DNA from: Corynebacterium marinum DSM 44953
Lineage (GTDB): Bacteria; Actinomycetota; Actinomycetes; Mycobacteriales; Mycobacteriaceae
Length of the DNA stretch: 64,000 nt
Reading direction: 5' to 3'
Assembly: GCF_000835165.1 (NCBI RefSeq)
Contig: NZ_CP007790.1
Span: forward strand, 744,001 to 808,000
Within the stretch, counting starts at the first letter, position 1. Every line of letters starts with the position of its first letter. This document shows positions 1 through 8,317 of the stretch, piece by piece. A program made the position numbers and the translations under genes. The notes beneath the pieces were generated by a model. It saw nothing but the letters and a program-made list of their open reading frames with translations. It was not told where the DNA came from and ran no database searches.

Positions 1-687
1 ACCGCGCCGGGCAAGGGGGACCTGATCAACGTCGTCTACGGCATCAACCACGACCAGATCGACGACGAGAAGATCATCACCGCCGCCTCCTGCACCACCA
101 ACGGCATCACCCCGGTGCTCAAGGTGATCAACGACCGCTACGGCGTCGAGCACGGCCACGTCGAGACGGTCCACTCCTTCACCAACGATCAGAACCTCAT
201 CGACAACTTCCACAAGGGTTCCCGCCGCGGCCGCGCCGCCGGCCTGAACATGGTGCTCACCGAAACCGGTGCAGCCAAGGCCGTTTCGAAGGCCCTGCCG
301 GAGTTCGAGGGCAAGCTCACCGGCAACGCCATCCGCGTCCCCACCCCGGACGTCTCCATGGCGGTGCTCAACCTGACCCTGGAGACCGAGGTCGACCGCG
401 ACGAAGTGAACAACTTCCTGCGCAAGGTCTCCCTGCACTCCAATCTGCGCCAGCAGATCAGCTACATCCACTCCCCGGAGATCGTGTCCTCCGACTTCGT
501 CGGCACCACCCACGCCGGCATCGTCGACGGCCTGGCCACCATCGCCCAGGGCAAGCACCTGGTCCTCTACGTCTGGTACGACAACGAGTTCGGCTACTCC
601 AACCAGGTCATCCGCATCGTGGAGGAGGTCGCCGGCGCCCGCCCGGAGATCTACCCGCGCCGCCTCGAGGCCGCCGAGCTGAAGTAG
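1..687 (+). CDS. gapB: Glyceraldehyde-3-phosphate dehydrogenase, 3' part (GapB type)
   Basis: Partial gene open at the left window edge; the last 228 codons are present, read in frame from base 1. It catalyses the NAD(P)-linked interconversion of glyceraldehyde 3-phosphate and 1,3-bisphosphoglycerate in the cytoplasm. The catalytic motif ASCTTN has its active-site Cys codon at 91-93, and the C-terminal WYDNEFGYSNQ motif of the family ends the catalytic domain. The GapB assignment, rather than the main glycolytic GapA, rests on sequence flavour and on the nearby pth-rplY genes, an order I remember from C. glutamicum. Cofactor preference cannot be read because the NAD-binding half lies outside the window. 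An inverted repeat at 714-760 probably ends its transcript. Confidence 0.88.
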   Translation, partial: TAPGKGDLINVVYGINHDQIDDEKIITAASCTTNGITPVLKVINDRYGVEHGHVETVHSFTNDQNLIDNFHKGSRRGRAAGLNMVLTETGAAKAVSKALPEFEGKLTGNAIRVPTPDVSMAVLNLTLETEVDRDEVNNFLRKVSLHSNLRQQISYIHSPEIVSSDFVGTTHAGIVDGLATIAQGKHLVLYVWYDNEFGYSNQVIRIVEEVAGARPEIYPRRLEAAELK

Positions 688-713
688 GTTCCGGGCGAGA
701 CAGCTTTTCGTCG

Positions 714-760
714 ACGCCGCCGCAGGGCCGGTTCCCGCACGGGGGCCGGCCCTCGGCGTT
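714..760 (+). terminator. Probable terminator of gapB
   Basis: Imperfect hairpin 27 bases after the gapB stop: AGGGCCGG (724-731) pairs with CCGGCCCT (746-753), and outer ACGCC (714-718) with GGCGT (755-759). There is no long T run, so termination strength is uncertain. The rest of the gap up to 907 shows no gene, only a small TGCGC-N4-GCGCA hairpin. Confidence 0.5.
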
Positions 761-907
761 CTCAGGTGGCACACCCGCTGGGAGAGTGCGGGAGGGGTCC
801 GTGCATTAATGATGGTGTGCGCCGTTGCGCACTCGGTGAGGTGATGGTGGAAGATCACGGCCCGGTGAAGAATCCCCGGTGGGAATCCCGCTGTCGATTA
901 CCGGCAT

Positions 908-913
908 TAGTCT
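908..913 (+). promoter_or_regulatory. -10 element of a leaderless promoter
   Basis: TAGTCT lies 6 bases before the ATG at 920, so transcription should start at or next to the A of the ATG. There is no Shine-Dalgarno sequence. The same spacing recurs at many genes in this window. Confidence 0.5.
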
Positions 914-919
914 TGGAAC

Positions 920-1114
920 ATGGGCAAGAAAAAGTCGGCGAAGAAGCACAAGGTGGTCAGCGCCGAGGGGTGGAAGACCAAGAAGAAGTGCTGCCGATCC
1001 AATCCTCGCTGCAAGAAGTGCCCGGTTGTCCTCTCCCGGCTCATCAAGGCGCGGGCTTTCGAGGGGGATGCGGCTGAACTGAAGAAGCAGCTCAAGCTCG
1101 CACGCCGCTGGTAG
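920..1114 (+). CDS. Small basic Cys-cluster protein, unknown function
   Basis: A 64-residue protein with 22 Lys/Arg residues and four cysteines grouped at positions 24, 25, 31 and 34 (CC-x5-C-x2-C), a layout that could bind zinc or another metal. I recognise the type as a short protein found in actinobacteria but know no function for it. The basic charge would suit RNA or DNA contact; that is inference. The ATG is preceded by a -10-like TAGTCT at 6 bases and no ribosome binding site, so it is probably leaderless. It stands alone between gapB and the nag island and is followed by a strong hairpin terminator, both of which support a real transcription unit. Confidence 0.7.
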   Translation: MGKKKSAKKHKVVSAEGWKTKKKCCRSNPRCKKCPVVLSRLIKARAFEGDAAELKKQLKLARRW

Positions 1115-1133
1115 CGGCCCCGCCTGGTGACAG

Positions 1134-1177
1134 GAACAGGTCCGGCCCACTTCCTCGGAGGCGGGCCGGACCTGTTC
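1134..1177. terminator. Bidirectional terminator, Cys-cluster gene / nagL
   Basis: Perfect 15-bp stem GAACAGGTCCGGCCC (1134-1148) with GGGCCGGACCTGTTC (1163-1177) around a 14-base loop. It lies between two convergent genes and can serve both. Confidence 0.8.
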
Positions 1178-1195
1178 TGATTGTGCGGGTGGAAC

Positions 1196-1921
1196 CTACA
1201 GCCAGCGCGGCGGGGTCGGGACCTCGCCCTGCGGGCTGGTGACACCGCGGTCGCCGCGGCCGGCGGCCCAACGGGTCAGACCCGCCAGTGAACCGTGGAT
1301 CTCCACGTTGTTTTCGCCGGGGGAGACCTCGATGCGCTCACCGGAGCCGGTGTTGACCAGGACCAGACCCTCGCCCAGGCCTGCGCCACGCCACTTGCCG
1401 GCGATTTCCGGCAGGAGGGTGGCCAGGATGACCTCGGGGATGTCGCCGAAATCGGCGTTGACTCCGAGGTCGACGGCGTGCAGCCAGACTTCGCGGGTGC
1501 GCATCCACAGGGTCTCGGACGCCGGGACCGTGCGGCCCTGGGCGGTCTTGACCTCTGCATTCCACGCCTCGTCGCTGGCGTCGCGCCAGGCGACGTCGAG
1601 ACGCACGAGGGTGTGGTCGTGCAGGTTGCGGATGGCGTCCGGGAGGAGGGTGGCGCCGTAGGCGATCTCCTCGTTGCGGGCCTGCGGGGAGGAGTACATC
1701 GGGGTTTCCACACCCGTCTCGGCCCACTCCATGAGGTTGCACAGGGCAGCGGCGTTGTACGCGACGTGCGCGGCCAGGTGCGCCACGGTCCAGTCCGGCA
1801 GCAGAGTGTCGCGGCCGAAATCGGCGTTGTCGATGAGCGCCAGCTGACCCGAGTAGTGGGCGGTGCCACGGCGGGTCAGGTTGAGACGCTCCTCAACGGA
1901 CAGATCGTGGAAGGAGCTCAT
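1196..1921 (-). CDS. nagL: Mycothiol-dependent maleylpyruvate isomerase
   Basis: A 241-residue DinB-fold enzyme that converts maleylpyruvate to fumarylpyruvate in the gentisate pathway with mycothiol as cofactor. Counting from MSSFHD, the predicted zinc ligands fall at His52, Glu144 and His148, with Arg222 near the C terminus, the same numbers I recall for the C. glutamicum enzyme. The frame remains open upstream, but this ATG is chosen because it overlaps the nagK stop by one base (TAATG), implying translational coupling. It is the last gene of the minus-strand nagI-nagK-nagL unit and is followed by the hairpin at 1134-1177. The gene is also called genM. Confidence 0.92.
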   Translation of the reverse strand: MSSFHDLSVEERLNLTRRGTAHYSGQLALIDNADFGRDTLLPDWTVAHLAAHVAYNAAALCNLMEWAETGVETPMYSSPQARNEEIAYGATLLPDAIRNLHDHTLVRLDVAWRDASDEAWNAEVKTAQGRTVPASETLWMRTREVWLHAVDLGVNADFGDIPEVILATLLPEIAGKWRGAGLGEGLVLVNTGSGERIEVSPGENNVEIHGSLAGLTRWAAGRGDRGVTSPQGEVPTPPRWL

Positions 1922-2748
1922 TACTCGAACACCGTCTTGTTGGCGACGTAGCCCAGGCCGTCGATCTCGACCTTGACGACGTCGCCGTCGCCGATGTAGC
2001 GCTTCGGGTTGCGGGCGTGGCCGACGCCGCCCGGGGTGCCGGTGACGATGACGTCGCCGGCGTCCAGCGGGTAGATGTGGGAGATGTACTCGACCAGCTG
2101 GGCCGGGTTGAACACCAGGTCGTCGGTCGGGGTGGTCTGCATCTTCTCGTCGCCGAGGTAGGTGGCCAGCTCGCCGCCGAACTCGAAGGAGTCCGGGGTG
2201 GTCAGCCACGGGCCGAAACCGGCGGACTTCTCGAAGGACTTGCCTTGGTGCCACTGCAGGGTGCGGTACTGGTAGTCGCGCATGGTGTAGTCGTTCATGA
2301 CGGCGTAGCCGGCGATGTAGTCGGCGGCGTCGGCCTCCTTGACGCGGCGTGCACGCTTGCCGATGACGACAGCCAGCTCACCCTCCCAGTCCAACTCAGC
2401 ATTGGCGTACTCGGGAACGAGAACGTCGTCGAACGGGCCGGTCAGGGCATCCGGGTACTTCACGAACAGGGTCGGGTGGGTGGGCAGGTCGCGGCCCATC
2501 TCCTTGATGTGGTTGGCGTAGTTCAGGCCGACGCACACGATCTTCTTCGGGGCCGGGACGACAGCCTCGAGGTCGGTCTGCTCGAAGGTGACCTCTTCGC
2601 CGGCGGCCTTCTCTGCCACCTGGCGCCAGTTGTCCTCCTGCAGCAGGTCGCCGACGTTGGCGTAACCGTCGATCTTCACGGCGGTGGTGTCGGACTCGAC
2701 GCGGGCGGCGAAGGTTCCCTGGGTGGAGCGGATGGTTGCGAGACGCAT
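1921..2748 (-). CDS. nagK: Fumarylpyruvate hydrolase (FAH family)
   Basis: A 275-residue fumarylacetoacetase-family hydrolase that splits fumarylpyruvate into fumarate and pyruvate, the last step of gentisate breakdown. The family motif [10 protein letters not shown] sits near residue 75, followed by the metal-ligand segment around [12 protein letters not shown] and the C-terminal [13 protein letters not shown]. It lies between gentisate dioxygenase (8 bases upstream) and maleylpyruvate isomerase (one-base overlap), so the three enzymes are very likely made from one mRNA. FAH-family proteins vary in substrate; this assignment depends on the neighbours. The gene is also called genF. Confidence 0.92.
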   Translation of the reverse strand: MRLATIRSTQGTFAARVESDTTAVKIDGYANVGDLLQEDNWRQVAEKAAGEEVTFEQTDLEAVVPAPKKIVCVGLNYANHIKEMGRDLPTHPTLFVKYPDALTGPFDDVLVPEYANAELDWEGELAVVIGKRARRVKEADAADYIAGYAVMNDYTMRDYQYRTLQWHQGKSFEKSAGFGPWLTTPDSFEFGGELATYLGDEKMQTTPTDDLVFNPAQLVEYISHIYPLDAGDVIVTGTPGGVGHARNPKRYIGDGDVVKVEIDGLGYVANKTVFE

Positions 2749-2755
2749 ATTTTTT

Positions 2756-3877
2756 CTAGATTCCTTCCGGAGTGTAGGTACGGGAGAGGTTCAGCTTCTC
2801 AAAGATCGGGTGATCGGAGAAACCGAAGAGGTCGACGCCGTCGACGCCGGCCTCGATGGACCAGAGTTTCCAGGACGGGACGTTGACGACGTCGCCGTGG
2901 TTCATCTCGAAGGTTTCGTCGCCGACCTTGATGGTGGCGGAGCCCTCGAAGACCTGGAAGACGCGGTTGCCGACCTCCTTGACCGGGGTGGTGGTGGCAC
3001 CCGGGCGCAGACGGTGGAACTCGGCGCGGATGGTCGACATGACGTCGCCGCCGGTGGTCGGGTTGGTGTAGCGGATGGCCGCGTGGCCCGGTCCGACGAC
3101 GCCGGGGAAGCCGGCGTCCTCGAGGGCGAGCTGGTCGTTCAGTGCGGCGTCGGTGTGCTCCCACGCGTATCGGCCGATGGTGGAGGAGCTGGTGGCGCCC
3201 GGGAAGGCGACGGGGCGCAGGCCCGGGTGGGCCCAGAGACGCTCGGAGCGGGAGTAGTCCGGGGTGGACTCGTCGGTGAGCTTCTCGGAGCCGTACTCGA
3301 AGAAGCCGGTGTCCATCTGGTACGCGAACGGGATGTCCAGGCCGTCCAGCCAGGCCATCGGCTCGGTGGCGATGTTGTGGTGGCCGTGGAAGTTCCAGCC
3401 CGGGGTGAGCAGGAAGTCGCCGCGCTTCATCGGGACGGCGTCGCCGTTGACGACGGTCCAGACGCCCTCGCCCTCGATGACGAAGCGGAAGGCGTTCTGG
3501 GAATGGCGGTGCTCCGGTGCGTTCTCGCCCGGTGCGAGGTACTGGATGGCCGCCCACAGGGTGGGGGCGATGTAGGTCGGGCCACCCAGGCCCGGGTTGG
3601 CCAGGCCGATGGCGCGGCGCTCGCCGCCGCGGCCGACGGGGACGAGTTCGCCGGAGCGGCGGGCGAGCTTGATCAGCTCGGACCAGTCCCAGCGATGGGC
3701 GACGGCCTGCGGGTCCGGCTCGTTCGGCATGAGGCCGCCGATCTGGTTCCAGAGCGGCTTCATGTGGAGATCGTCCATCTTGCCGTACATCTCGTTGAGC
3801 TCGGCCTGCTCCTCGGGCGTCGGCTGGGGGGCCACGAATTCAACGTGTTTGTTCGAGTAGTCGGTGCTCTCGCTCAT
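2756..3877 (-). CDS. nagI: Gentisate 1,2-dioxygenase
   Basis: A 373-residue bicupin, non-haem iron ring-cleavage enzyme that opens gentisate to maleylpyruvate. The first cupin shows the iron-binding [19 protein letters not shown] segment with its His-x-His pair; a second cupin follows near residues 255-330. The frame could extend upstream, but the ATG at 3877 has a strong AGGAGG seven bases before it, so I take that start. It is the first gene of the nagI-nagK-nagL unit. A promoter with -35 at 3970-3975 and -10 at 3946-3951 precedes it, and the likely NagR site at 3979-3997 abuts the -35 on its upstream side, a position typical of activators. The gene is also called genD. Confidence 0.93.
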   Translation of the reverse strand: MSESTDYSNKHVEFVAPQPTPEEQAELNEMYGKMDDLHMKPLWNQIGGLMPNEPDPQAVAHRWDWSELIKLARRSGELVPVGRGGERRAIGLANPGLGGPTYIAPTLWAAIQYLAPGENAPEHRHSQNAFRFVIEGEGVWTVVNGDAVPMKRGDFLLTPGWNFHGHHNIATEPMAWLDGLDIPFAYQMDTGFFEYGSEKLTDESTPDYSRSERLWAHPGLRPVAFPGATSSSTIGRYAWEHTDAALNDQLALEDAGFPGVVGPGHAAIRYTNPTTGGDVMSTIRAEFHRLRPGATTTPVKEVGNRVFQVFEGSATIKVGDETFEMNHGDVVNVPSWKLWSIEAGVDGVDLFGFSDHPIFEKLNLSRTYTPEGI

Positions 3878-3945
3878 GCTTAAACCTCCTGCATTGTGAG
3901 GTGCGCGCAGCCATTCTGCCTGGCGCAAGGGTGGTTGTGACCTCA

Positions 3946-3975
3946 AACATATGCGCCCGAAAAGTGTGACTCAAA
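3946..3975 (-). promoter_or_regulatory. nagI promoter
   Basis: On the minus strand, TTGAGT (3975-3970) and TATGTT (3951-3946) are separated by 18 bases, giving a leader of about 65 bases to the nagI start at 3877. Confidence 0.55.
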
Positions 3976-3978
3976 GGT

Positions 3979-3997
3979 TTTCCGTTTAGCGGAAAAT
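3979..3997. promoter_or_regulatory. Probable NagR operator 1
   Basis: Perfect inverted repeat TTTTCCG-N5-CGGAAAA directly upstream of the nagI -35 box. Its core TTCCG-N5-CGGAA matches the repeat at 4811-4829 in the nagR/nagT gap. I remember the C. glutamicum regulator GenR binding ATTCC-type inverted repeats. The position suggests activation of nagIKL. Confidence 0.7.
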
Positions 3998-4017
3998 GTA
4001 CGCGGGGGTGATTTTTC

Positions 4018-4803
4018 TTACCCCTTGAGGAATGGCGGGGCCATCCTGGTGGACTCCAGGCGGACGTTGAGATCCCGGGAATGTTTCACCAGAACCTCCG
4101 CGCACCGGCGGTGGACGGCCCGGAAGCGGCTGGTCGGAGTGGCCACCGTGAGGGCGCCGAGAGTGTCGCCGAGATCGTTGCGCAGGCACACTCCCACGGC
4201 GGACACGTCATGTTCGTACAGGCCGTTGTTGAGGGAGAATCCGCGGCTGCGGGTGCGGTGCAGTTGGCGGCGGAGGCTCTCGAAATCGGCGTCGGGAAGC
4301 GAGGGGTAGAGGGCGCGCAGCTCCGCGGGGGAGCGTTCGGCCAGCATGGCCAGGCCTCCCGCGTTCTGTTCGGCGGGCATGACCTGGCCACGGCGGAAGC
4401 CGACGCGCACGGGGTGGGTGCCTTCCACGGAGTGGAGGAAGTGCACCTTGTTGCCCACCAGGATGAGCAGGTGGGTGGTCTCGCCGGTCTCCGTGGCGAT
4501 CGCCGTCATGTGCGAGACGCAGGCGGCGATGAGCTCGCTGCCGACGCCCGGTTGCAGGCTCGAGGAGGAGAGCGCTGGCCCGGGCAGGTACGTGCGGGAC
4601 TCGCTGCGGGTGGCGAAGCCGCGGTACACCAGCATCGCCATGGAACGGTGCACTGTGGAGGGGCTGACGCCCAGCTCTTCCGCCGCCCCGGAGATGGATA
4701 AGGTGCCCTGGTCCCGGAGCATGAGGATGAGGGTCAGGGACAGGTCGACCGACTGGAGAAACTCCCGCGGGGGTGAGCCGTGGGTGGGGGTTTTGCTGGG
4801 CAT
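4018..4803 (-). CDS. nagR: IclR-family regulator of the 3-hydroxybenzoate/gentisate genes
   Basis: A 261-residue IclR-type regulator: an N-terminal winged helix-turn-helix at about residues 15-75 (GTLSISGAAEELGVSPSTVH region) followed by an effector-binding domain that should sense an aromatic pathway compound. It lies between the divergent transporter gene and the ring-cleavage operon and shares its strand with the latter. The orthologous GenR in C. glutamicum is described as activating the catabolic genes and repressing itself. Two matching inverted repeats are present: one overlapping the short nagR-nagT gap, as expected for autoregulation, and one upstream of nagI. The gene is also called genR. 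Confidence 0.9.
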   Translation of the reverse strand: MPSKTPTHGSPPREFLQSVDLSLTLILMLRDQGTLSISGAAEELGVSPSTVHRSMAMLVYRGFATRSESRTYLPGPALSSSSLQPGVGSELIAACVSHMTAIATETGETTHLLILVGNKVHFLHSVEGTHPVRVGFRRGQVMPAEQNAGGLAMLAERSPAELRALYPSLPDADFESLRRQLHRTRSRGFSLNNGLYEHDVSAVGVCLRNDLGDTLGALTVATPTSRFRAVHRRCAEVLVKHSRDLNVRLESTRMAPPFLKG

Positions 4804-4810
4804 GATAATA

Positions 4811-4829
4811 CCTTCCGCTGTGTGGAATA
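4811..4829. promoter_or_regulatory. Probable NagR operator 2
   Basis: Inverted repeat CCTTCCG-N5-TGGAATA in the 64-base gap between the divergent nagR and nagT starts. The TTCC and GGAA half-sites have the same spacing as the perfect repeat at 3979-3997. It begins 8 bases before the nagR start codon, a place that would suit autorepression, and could also govern nagT-nagM. Confidence 0.65.
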
Positions 4830-4867
4830 ACTTTGATTGTAACCCCCATCACCCCGAAGATGGGCCT

Positions 4868-6220
4868 ATGGCTCCAATCTCCCATTCCCCGCAGGGCGGG
4901 GACGCCACCGTTGGAACGGTCGGTGACAAGAAACTTCCCGGAACGGGTGAGAACAGCGGTTTCACGATCCTGGGTATCGGCGGGCGACGTCTCGCGGCTG
5001 TCCTGATCGGCTGGTTCTTCGTTATTTTCGACGGCTACGACCTCATCGTCTACGGCACGGTCCAGTCCGCGCTGATGGAGGAGTGGAACCTCAACTCGGC
5101 GCAGGCCGGCACCATCGGTTCCACCGCCTTCCTCGGCATGGTCATCGGCGCGGTCTGGGTGGGCCGGCTCTCCGACCGCCGCGGCCGCAAATTCGCCGTC
5201 ATCGGCTCCGTTATTGTCCTGTCCATCTTCACGCTGCTGTGCGCCTTCGCCCTCAACCCGTGGATGTTCGGCGCCTTCCGTCTCCTCGCGGGCATCGGCC
5301 TGGGCGGTCTCGTGCCGTCCGTCAACGCCATGACCTCTGACCTCGTCCCGCGCCGCACCATGTCCGCGTGGGCGACCGTCATGATGTCCGGCGTCCCGCT
5401 CGGCGGCTCCATCGCCGCCGTCCTGGCACAGTTCGTCGTCCCCTCCCACCCGGAGTGGGGCTGGCGCTTCATGTTCCTCTTCGCGCTCATCCCGCTGGTG
5501 GTCGGCCTGCCGATCGCCATGAAGGTCATCCCTTCCGACCAGGCCATCCGCGATGATCACGCCGCCCGGGAGGGCGCCGACGAACCGGCCGGCTTCAAAG
5601 AGCTGCTCACCGGCAAGTACATGGTCATCTCCATCTGGTTCGCCGTCGCCACCTTCGTCACCCTGCTGGCGTGGTACGGCCTGGGGACCTGGCTCCCGCG
5701 TCTCATGCAGACCGCGGGCTACGACTTCGGCGCCGCGCTCAACTTCACCCTGGCGCTCAACCTCGGAGCGATCCTCGGCTCGGTGGTCACGGCCTGGGCG
5801 GGCGACCGTTTCGGCCCGCTGAAGTCCGGTGCCGTCGCCGCGGGTATGGCGGGTGTCGCCCTGCTCACCCTGCTGACGGAGCCTCCCATCGCCGCCGTGT
5901 ATCTCATCCTGGTGCTCGCCGGTGTGGGTACCCACGGCACCCAGATCCTCATCATCGCCGCCGTGGCGAATTTCTACCCGCACAACCTGCGGGGCACCGC
6001 TCTCGGCTGGGCGCTGGGCGTCGGGCGTATCGGCGCGGTCGTGGCACCGCAGCTGGCTGGCCTGCTGCTGAGCTGGAACCTGGGCGTGGGCTCCAACTAC
6101 CTGCTCTTCGGTTCCTCGGCACTGCTGTCTTCCCTGTCGCTGGTCGTCCTGTTTTTCATCCACCGCCGGATGCCGAACCCGACCACCAGGGTCCTCAGCT
6201 CGTCCACCGACCCCCGATAA
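4868..6220 (+). CDS. nagT: 3-hydroxybenzoate/gentisate MFS transporter (AAHS type)
   Basis: A 450-residue, 12-helix major facilitator of the aromatic acid:proton symporter group. It carries the group signature FDGYDLIVYG in helix 1 and the RLSDRRGRK loop between helices 2 and 3. It should import 3-hydroxybenzoate or gentisate. The frame stays open far upstream, but ATG 4868 is chosen because it follows the divergent promoter region and starts a normal-length N terminus; no good ribosome binding site is visible, so translation may be leaderless or weak. It is followed 39 bases later by nagM. The gene is also called genK. Confidence 0.85.
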   Translation: MAPISHSPQGGDATVGTVGDKKLPGTGENSGFTILGIGGRRLAAVLIGWFFVIFDGYDLIVYGTVQSALMEEWNLNSAQAGTIGSTAFLGMVIGAVWVGRLSDRRGRKFAVIGSVIVLSIFTLLCAFALNPWMFGAFRLLAGIGLGGLVPSVNAMTSDLVPRRTMSAWATVMMSGVPLGGSIAAVLAQFVVPSHPEWGWRFMFLFALIPLVVGLPIAMKVIPSDQAIRDDHAAREGADEPAGFKELLTGKYMVISIWFAVATFVTLLAWYGLGTWLPRLMQTAGYDFGAALNFTLALNLGAILGSVVTAWAGDRFGPLKSGAVAAGMAGVALLTLLTEPPIAAVYLILVLAGVGTHGTQILIIAAVANFYPHNLRGTALGWALGVGRIGAVVAPQLAGLLLSWNLGVGSNYLLFGSSALLSSLSLVVLFFIHRRMPNPTTRVLSSSTDPR

Positions 6221-6259
6221 TTTCTTCCCCGCATCTTCACCGAAAGGAAGTTCTGCACC

Positions 6260-7639
6260 ATGTCCTCTCCCATCCTGACTCCCTCCGCCGATCTGAAGGG
6301 CCAGAAGATCATCATCACCGGCGGAGGAATCGGCGGCGCCGCCGGCGCCCTCGCCCTCTCGCTGCGTGGTGCCGACGTCACCCTCTACGAGCGTGCCCCC
6401 GAATTCAAGGAGGTCGGTGCCGGCCTGCAGATCGGCCCGCACGGCGTCAAGATGCTGGAGAAGTGGGGCCTGAAGGAGCGCGTCATCGACGCGGGCTATC
6501 TCCCGGAGCGCATGCAGTTCCGTGACGCCATCACCACCGAGCCGATCCTGACCATGGACTTCGGCGAGGATTTCCAGCAGCATTACGGCGGCCAGTACCT
6601 GGTCATCCACCGCTCGGATCTCCTGTCGATCCTCGTGGAGGCAGCCCAGAAAGCCGGTGCAACCCTGCACAACGGTGTGAAGGTGCTGGGCGCCGATACC
6701 CGCGAAGACGGTGTCACCGTCCACATCGAGAAGACCGCCGACGGCGTCCGGGAGGACGTCGAGGGCGACCTCCTCGTCGGCTTCGACGGCACCCACTCGG
6801 TGTTCCGCAAGGAGATCGCCCAGGACGAGCCGGTTCCGTCCGCCTACGTGGCCTACCGCGGCACCTCCGAGCTGCCGCAGGACCCGGACATGAAGGACCT
6901 GAAGGACGTCGTCGGCTACATCGGCCCGCGCTGCCACTTCATCCAGTACCCGCTCCGCGGCGGCGAGCTGCTCAACCAGGTCGCCGTGTTCCAGTCCCCG
7001 CGCTACCTCGAGGCGCTGACCGAGGGCACCGAGGTTCCCGAGGACTGGGGAAACAACGAGGAGTTCAAGGACGCCTTCAACCACACCAACGAGTTCATCC
7101 AGGGCCGTCTCGGCTCGATGTGGCTGAACACCTGGTGGCAGATGGCCGACCGCGAGCCGCTGGACAACTGGGTCGTCTCCGACCGCATCATCGTCATGGG
7201 CGACGCCGCCCACCCGCCGCTGCAGTACCTGGCTTCCGGTGCCGTCATGGCCATGGAAGACGCCGAGTGCCTCGCCCTCTACGCTTCCCAGGCCGCTGAA
7301 CAGGGCGAACTCAACTGGGGCGAGGTCCTCGCCGAGGTGTCCGGCGAGCGCGCACCCCGCTGCGCACGCATCCAGACCACCGGCCGTTTCTGGGGCGAGC
7401 TGTGGCACGTCGACGGCGTGTCCCGCCTCATCCGCAACGAGACCTTCCGCCAGGCCGAGCGCGGCGGCTGGTACCGCTACGCCGACTGGCTGTGGGACTA
7501 CGACGCCGAGCGCCGCGAGTACCTCAAGGACCCGTCCAAGGGCGAACTCCCCGAGGCGCTCAAGGAGTGGGAGTACAACATCCACAAGGTCGTCGCCCAG
7601 CGCGAGGAAGGCCGTCCCGCAGAGGAGCTGACCATCTAG
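6260..7639 (+). CDS. nagM: 3-hydroxybenzoate 6-hydroxylase
   Basis: A 459-residue FAD-dependent aromatic hydroxylase that converts 3-hydroxybenzoate to gentisate using NAD(P)H and oxygen. The N-terminal Rossmann motif GGGIGG lies near residue 16, and the second FAD motif GDAAHP followed by [16 protein letters not shown] lies near residue 315. The ATG is preceded by GAAAGGAAG at a good distance. It is the second gene of the nagT-nagM unit and supplies gentisate to the divergent nagIKL operon. A perfect hairpin ends the unit. A salicylate-type hydroxylase is the main alternative; the gentisate genes next to it favour this call. The gene is also called genH. Confidence 0.9.
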   Translation: MSSPILTPSADLKGQKIIITGGGIGGAAGALALSLRGADVTLYERAPEFKEVGAGLQIGPHGVKMLEKWGLKERVIDAGYLPERMQFRDAITTEPILTMDFGEDFQQHYGGQYLVIHRSDLLSILVEAAQKAGATLHNGVKVLGADTREDGVTVHIEKTADGVREDVEGDLLVGFDGTHSVFRKEIAQDEPVPSAYVAYRGTSELPQDPDMKDLKDVVGYIGPRCHFIQYPLRGGELLNQVAVFQSPRYLEALTEGTEVPEDWGNNEEFKDAFNHTNEFIQGRLGSMWLNTWWQMADREPLDNWVVSDRIIVMGDAAHPPLQYLASGAVMAMEDAECLALYASQAAEQGELNWGEVLAEVSGERAPRCARIQTTGRFWGELWHVDGVSRLIRNETFRQAERGGWYRYADWLWDYDAERREYLKDPSKGELPEALKEWEYNIHKVVAQREEGRPAEELTI

Positions 7640-7650
7640 ACGTCCTTATC

Positions 7651-7683
7651 GACGCCCCGTTCACTCCCCGTGAACGGGGCGTC
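7651..7683. terminator. Bidirectional terminator, nagM / pth
   Basis: Perfect 14-bp stem GACGCCCCGTTCAC (7651-7664) with GTGAACGGGGCGTC (7670-7683) around a 5-base loop, between two convergent genes. Confidence 0.85.
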
Positions 7684-7691
7684 TTCCGTTG

Positions 7692-8237
7692 TCAGAGGTG
7701 CTTTTCCAGTTCGTCGGCGGCGTCGGAGCAGAGGAAGGGGAGCTCCGCGGCCTCCTGCCGGGTGAAAGGTTTGAGGACGAAGCTGGCCGGGTCCATGCGG
7801 CCGGGCGGGCGTCCGATGCCGATCGCCAGCCTCTGGTACTCCTTCGTCCCGAGCGACTTGGTCAGGGACTTGAGACCGTTGTGCCCGTGGTCGCCGCCGC
7901 CGGTGCGGAGGCTGAACTGGCCGAAGTCGAGCTCCAGTTCGTCGTGGGCCGCGACGATGTCCTCCGGGCCCACCTTGAAGAAGGTGGCCAGCGCCTTGAC
8001 CGGGCCGCCGGAGACGTTCATGTAGCTGCGGGGCTTCGCCAGGATGAGGCGGCGCCCGCGGTGGCGGACCTCCGCGATCTCGGTGTTGGTGCGTTTGTGC
8101 ACGGCGAAGGTTGCGGGGACGGGGGTGATGCGGGAGGCGAGCTCGTCGACAAGCATCCGGCCGATGTTGTGGCGGGTGTCTTCGTACTGCGCGCCCGGGT
8201 TGCCTAACCCGACGATGAGGAGAGGGGAATCGGTCAC
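7692..8237 (-). CDS. pth: Peptidyl-tRNA hydrolase
   Basis: A 181-residue cytoplasmic enzyme that releases peptides from prematurely dissociated peptidyl-tRNA. The start IVGLGNPGAQYEDTRHNIG contains the conserved Asn and the catalytic His region; AKPRSYMNVSGG and AHDELELDFG follow, then GGGDHGHNGLKS. Translation starts at GTG. It lies 80 bases downstream of rplY on the same strand, a pairing common in bacteria, but a hairpin at 8269-8292 separates them, so co-transcription may be partial. Confidence 0.95.
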   Translation of the reverse strand: MTDSPLLIVGLGNPGAQYEDTRHNIGRMLVDELASRITPVPATFAVHKRTNTEIAEVRHRGRRLILAKPRSYMNVSGGPVKALATFFKVGPEDIVAAHDELELDFGQFSLRTGGGDHGHNGLKSLTKSLGTKEYQRLAIGIGRPPGRMDPASFVLKPFTRQEAAELPFLCSDAADELEKHL

Positions 8238-8268
8238 GGCTCCCAGTCTCCCACAGAAAACGGGAGAA

Positions 8269-8292
8269 GCCCCCGACCAGCAGGTCGGGGGC
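8269..8292 (-). terminator. Terminator-like hairpin after rplY
   Basis: Perfect 10-bp stem GCCCCCGACC with GGTCGGGGGC and a 4-base loop, between rplY and pth. No long T run follows on the minus strand, so some read-through into pth is plausible. Confidence 0.65.
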
Positions 8293-8317
8293 GTCTCGGG
8301 CGGGGAGGGGGAGAGGT

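Noticed and set aside
761..907. Possible riboswitch before the Cys-cluster gene
   Set aside because: Segments such as CCCGGTGGGAATCCC recall cobalamin elements, but the conserved core is absent and the gene downstream appears to start from a leaderless promoter at 908.
4208..7585. Open frame of 1125 codons on the minus strand across nagR, nagT and nagM
   Set aside because: It is the mirror frame of high-GC genes with clear families on the plus strand; its product is low-complexity Gly/Asp/Arg/Glu without domains.
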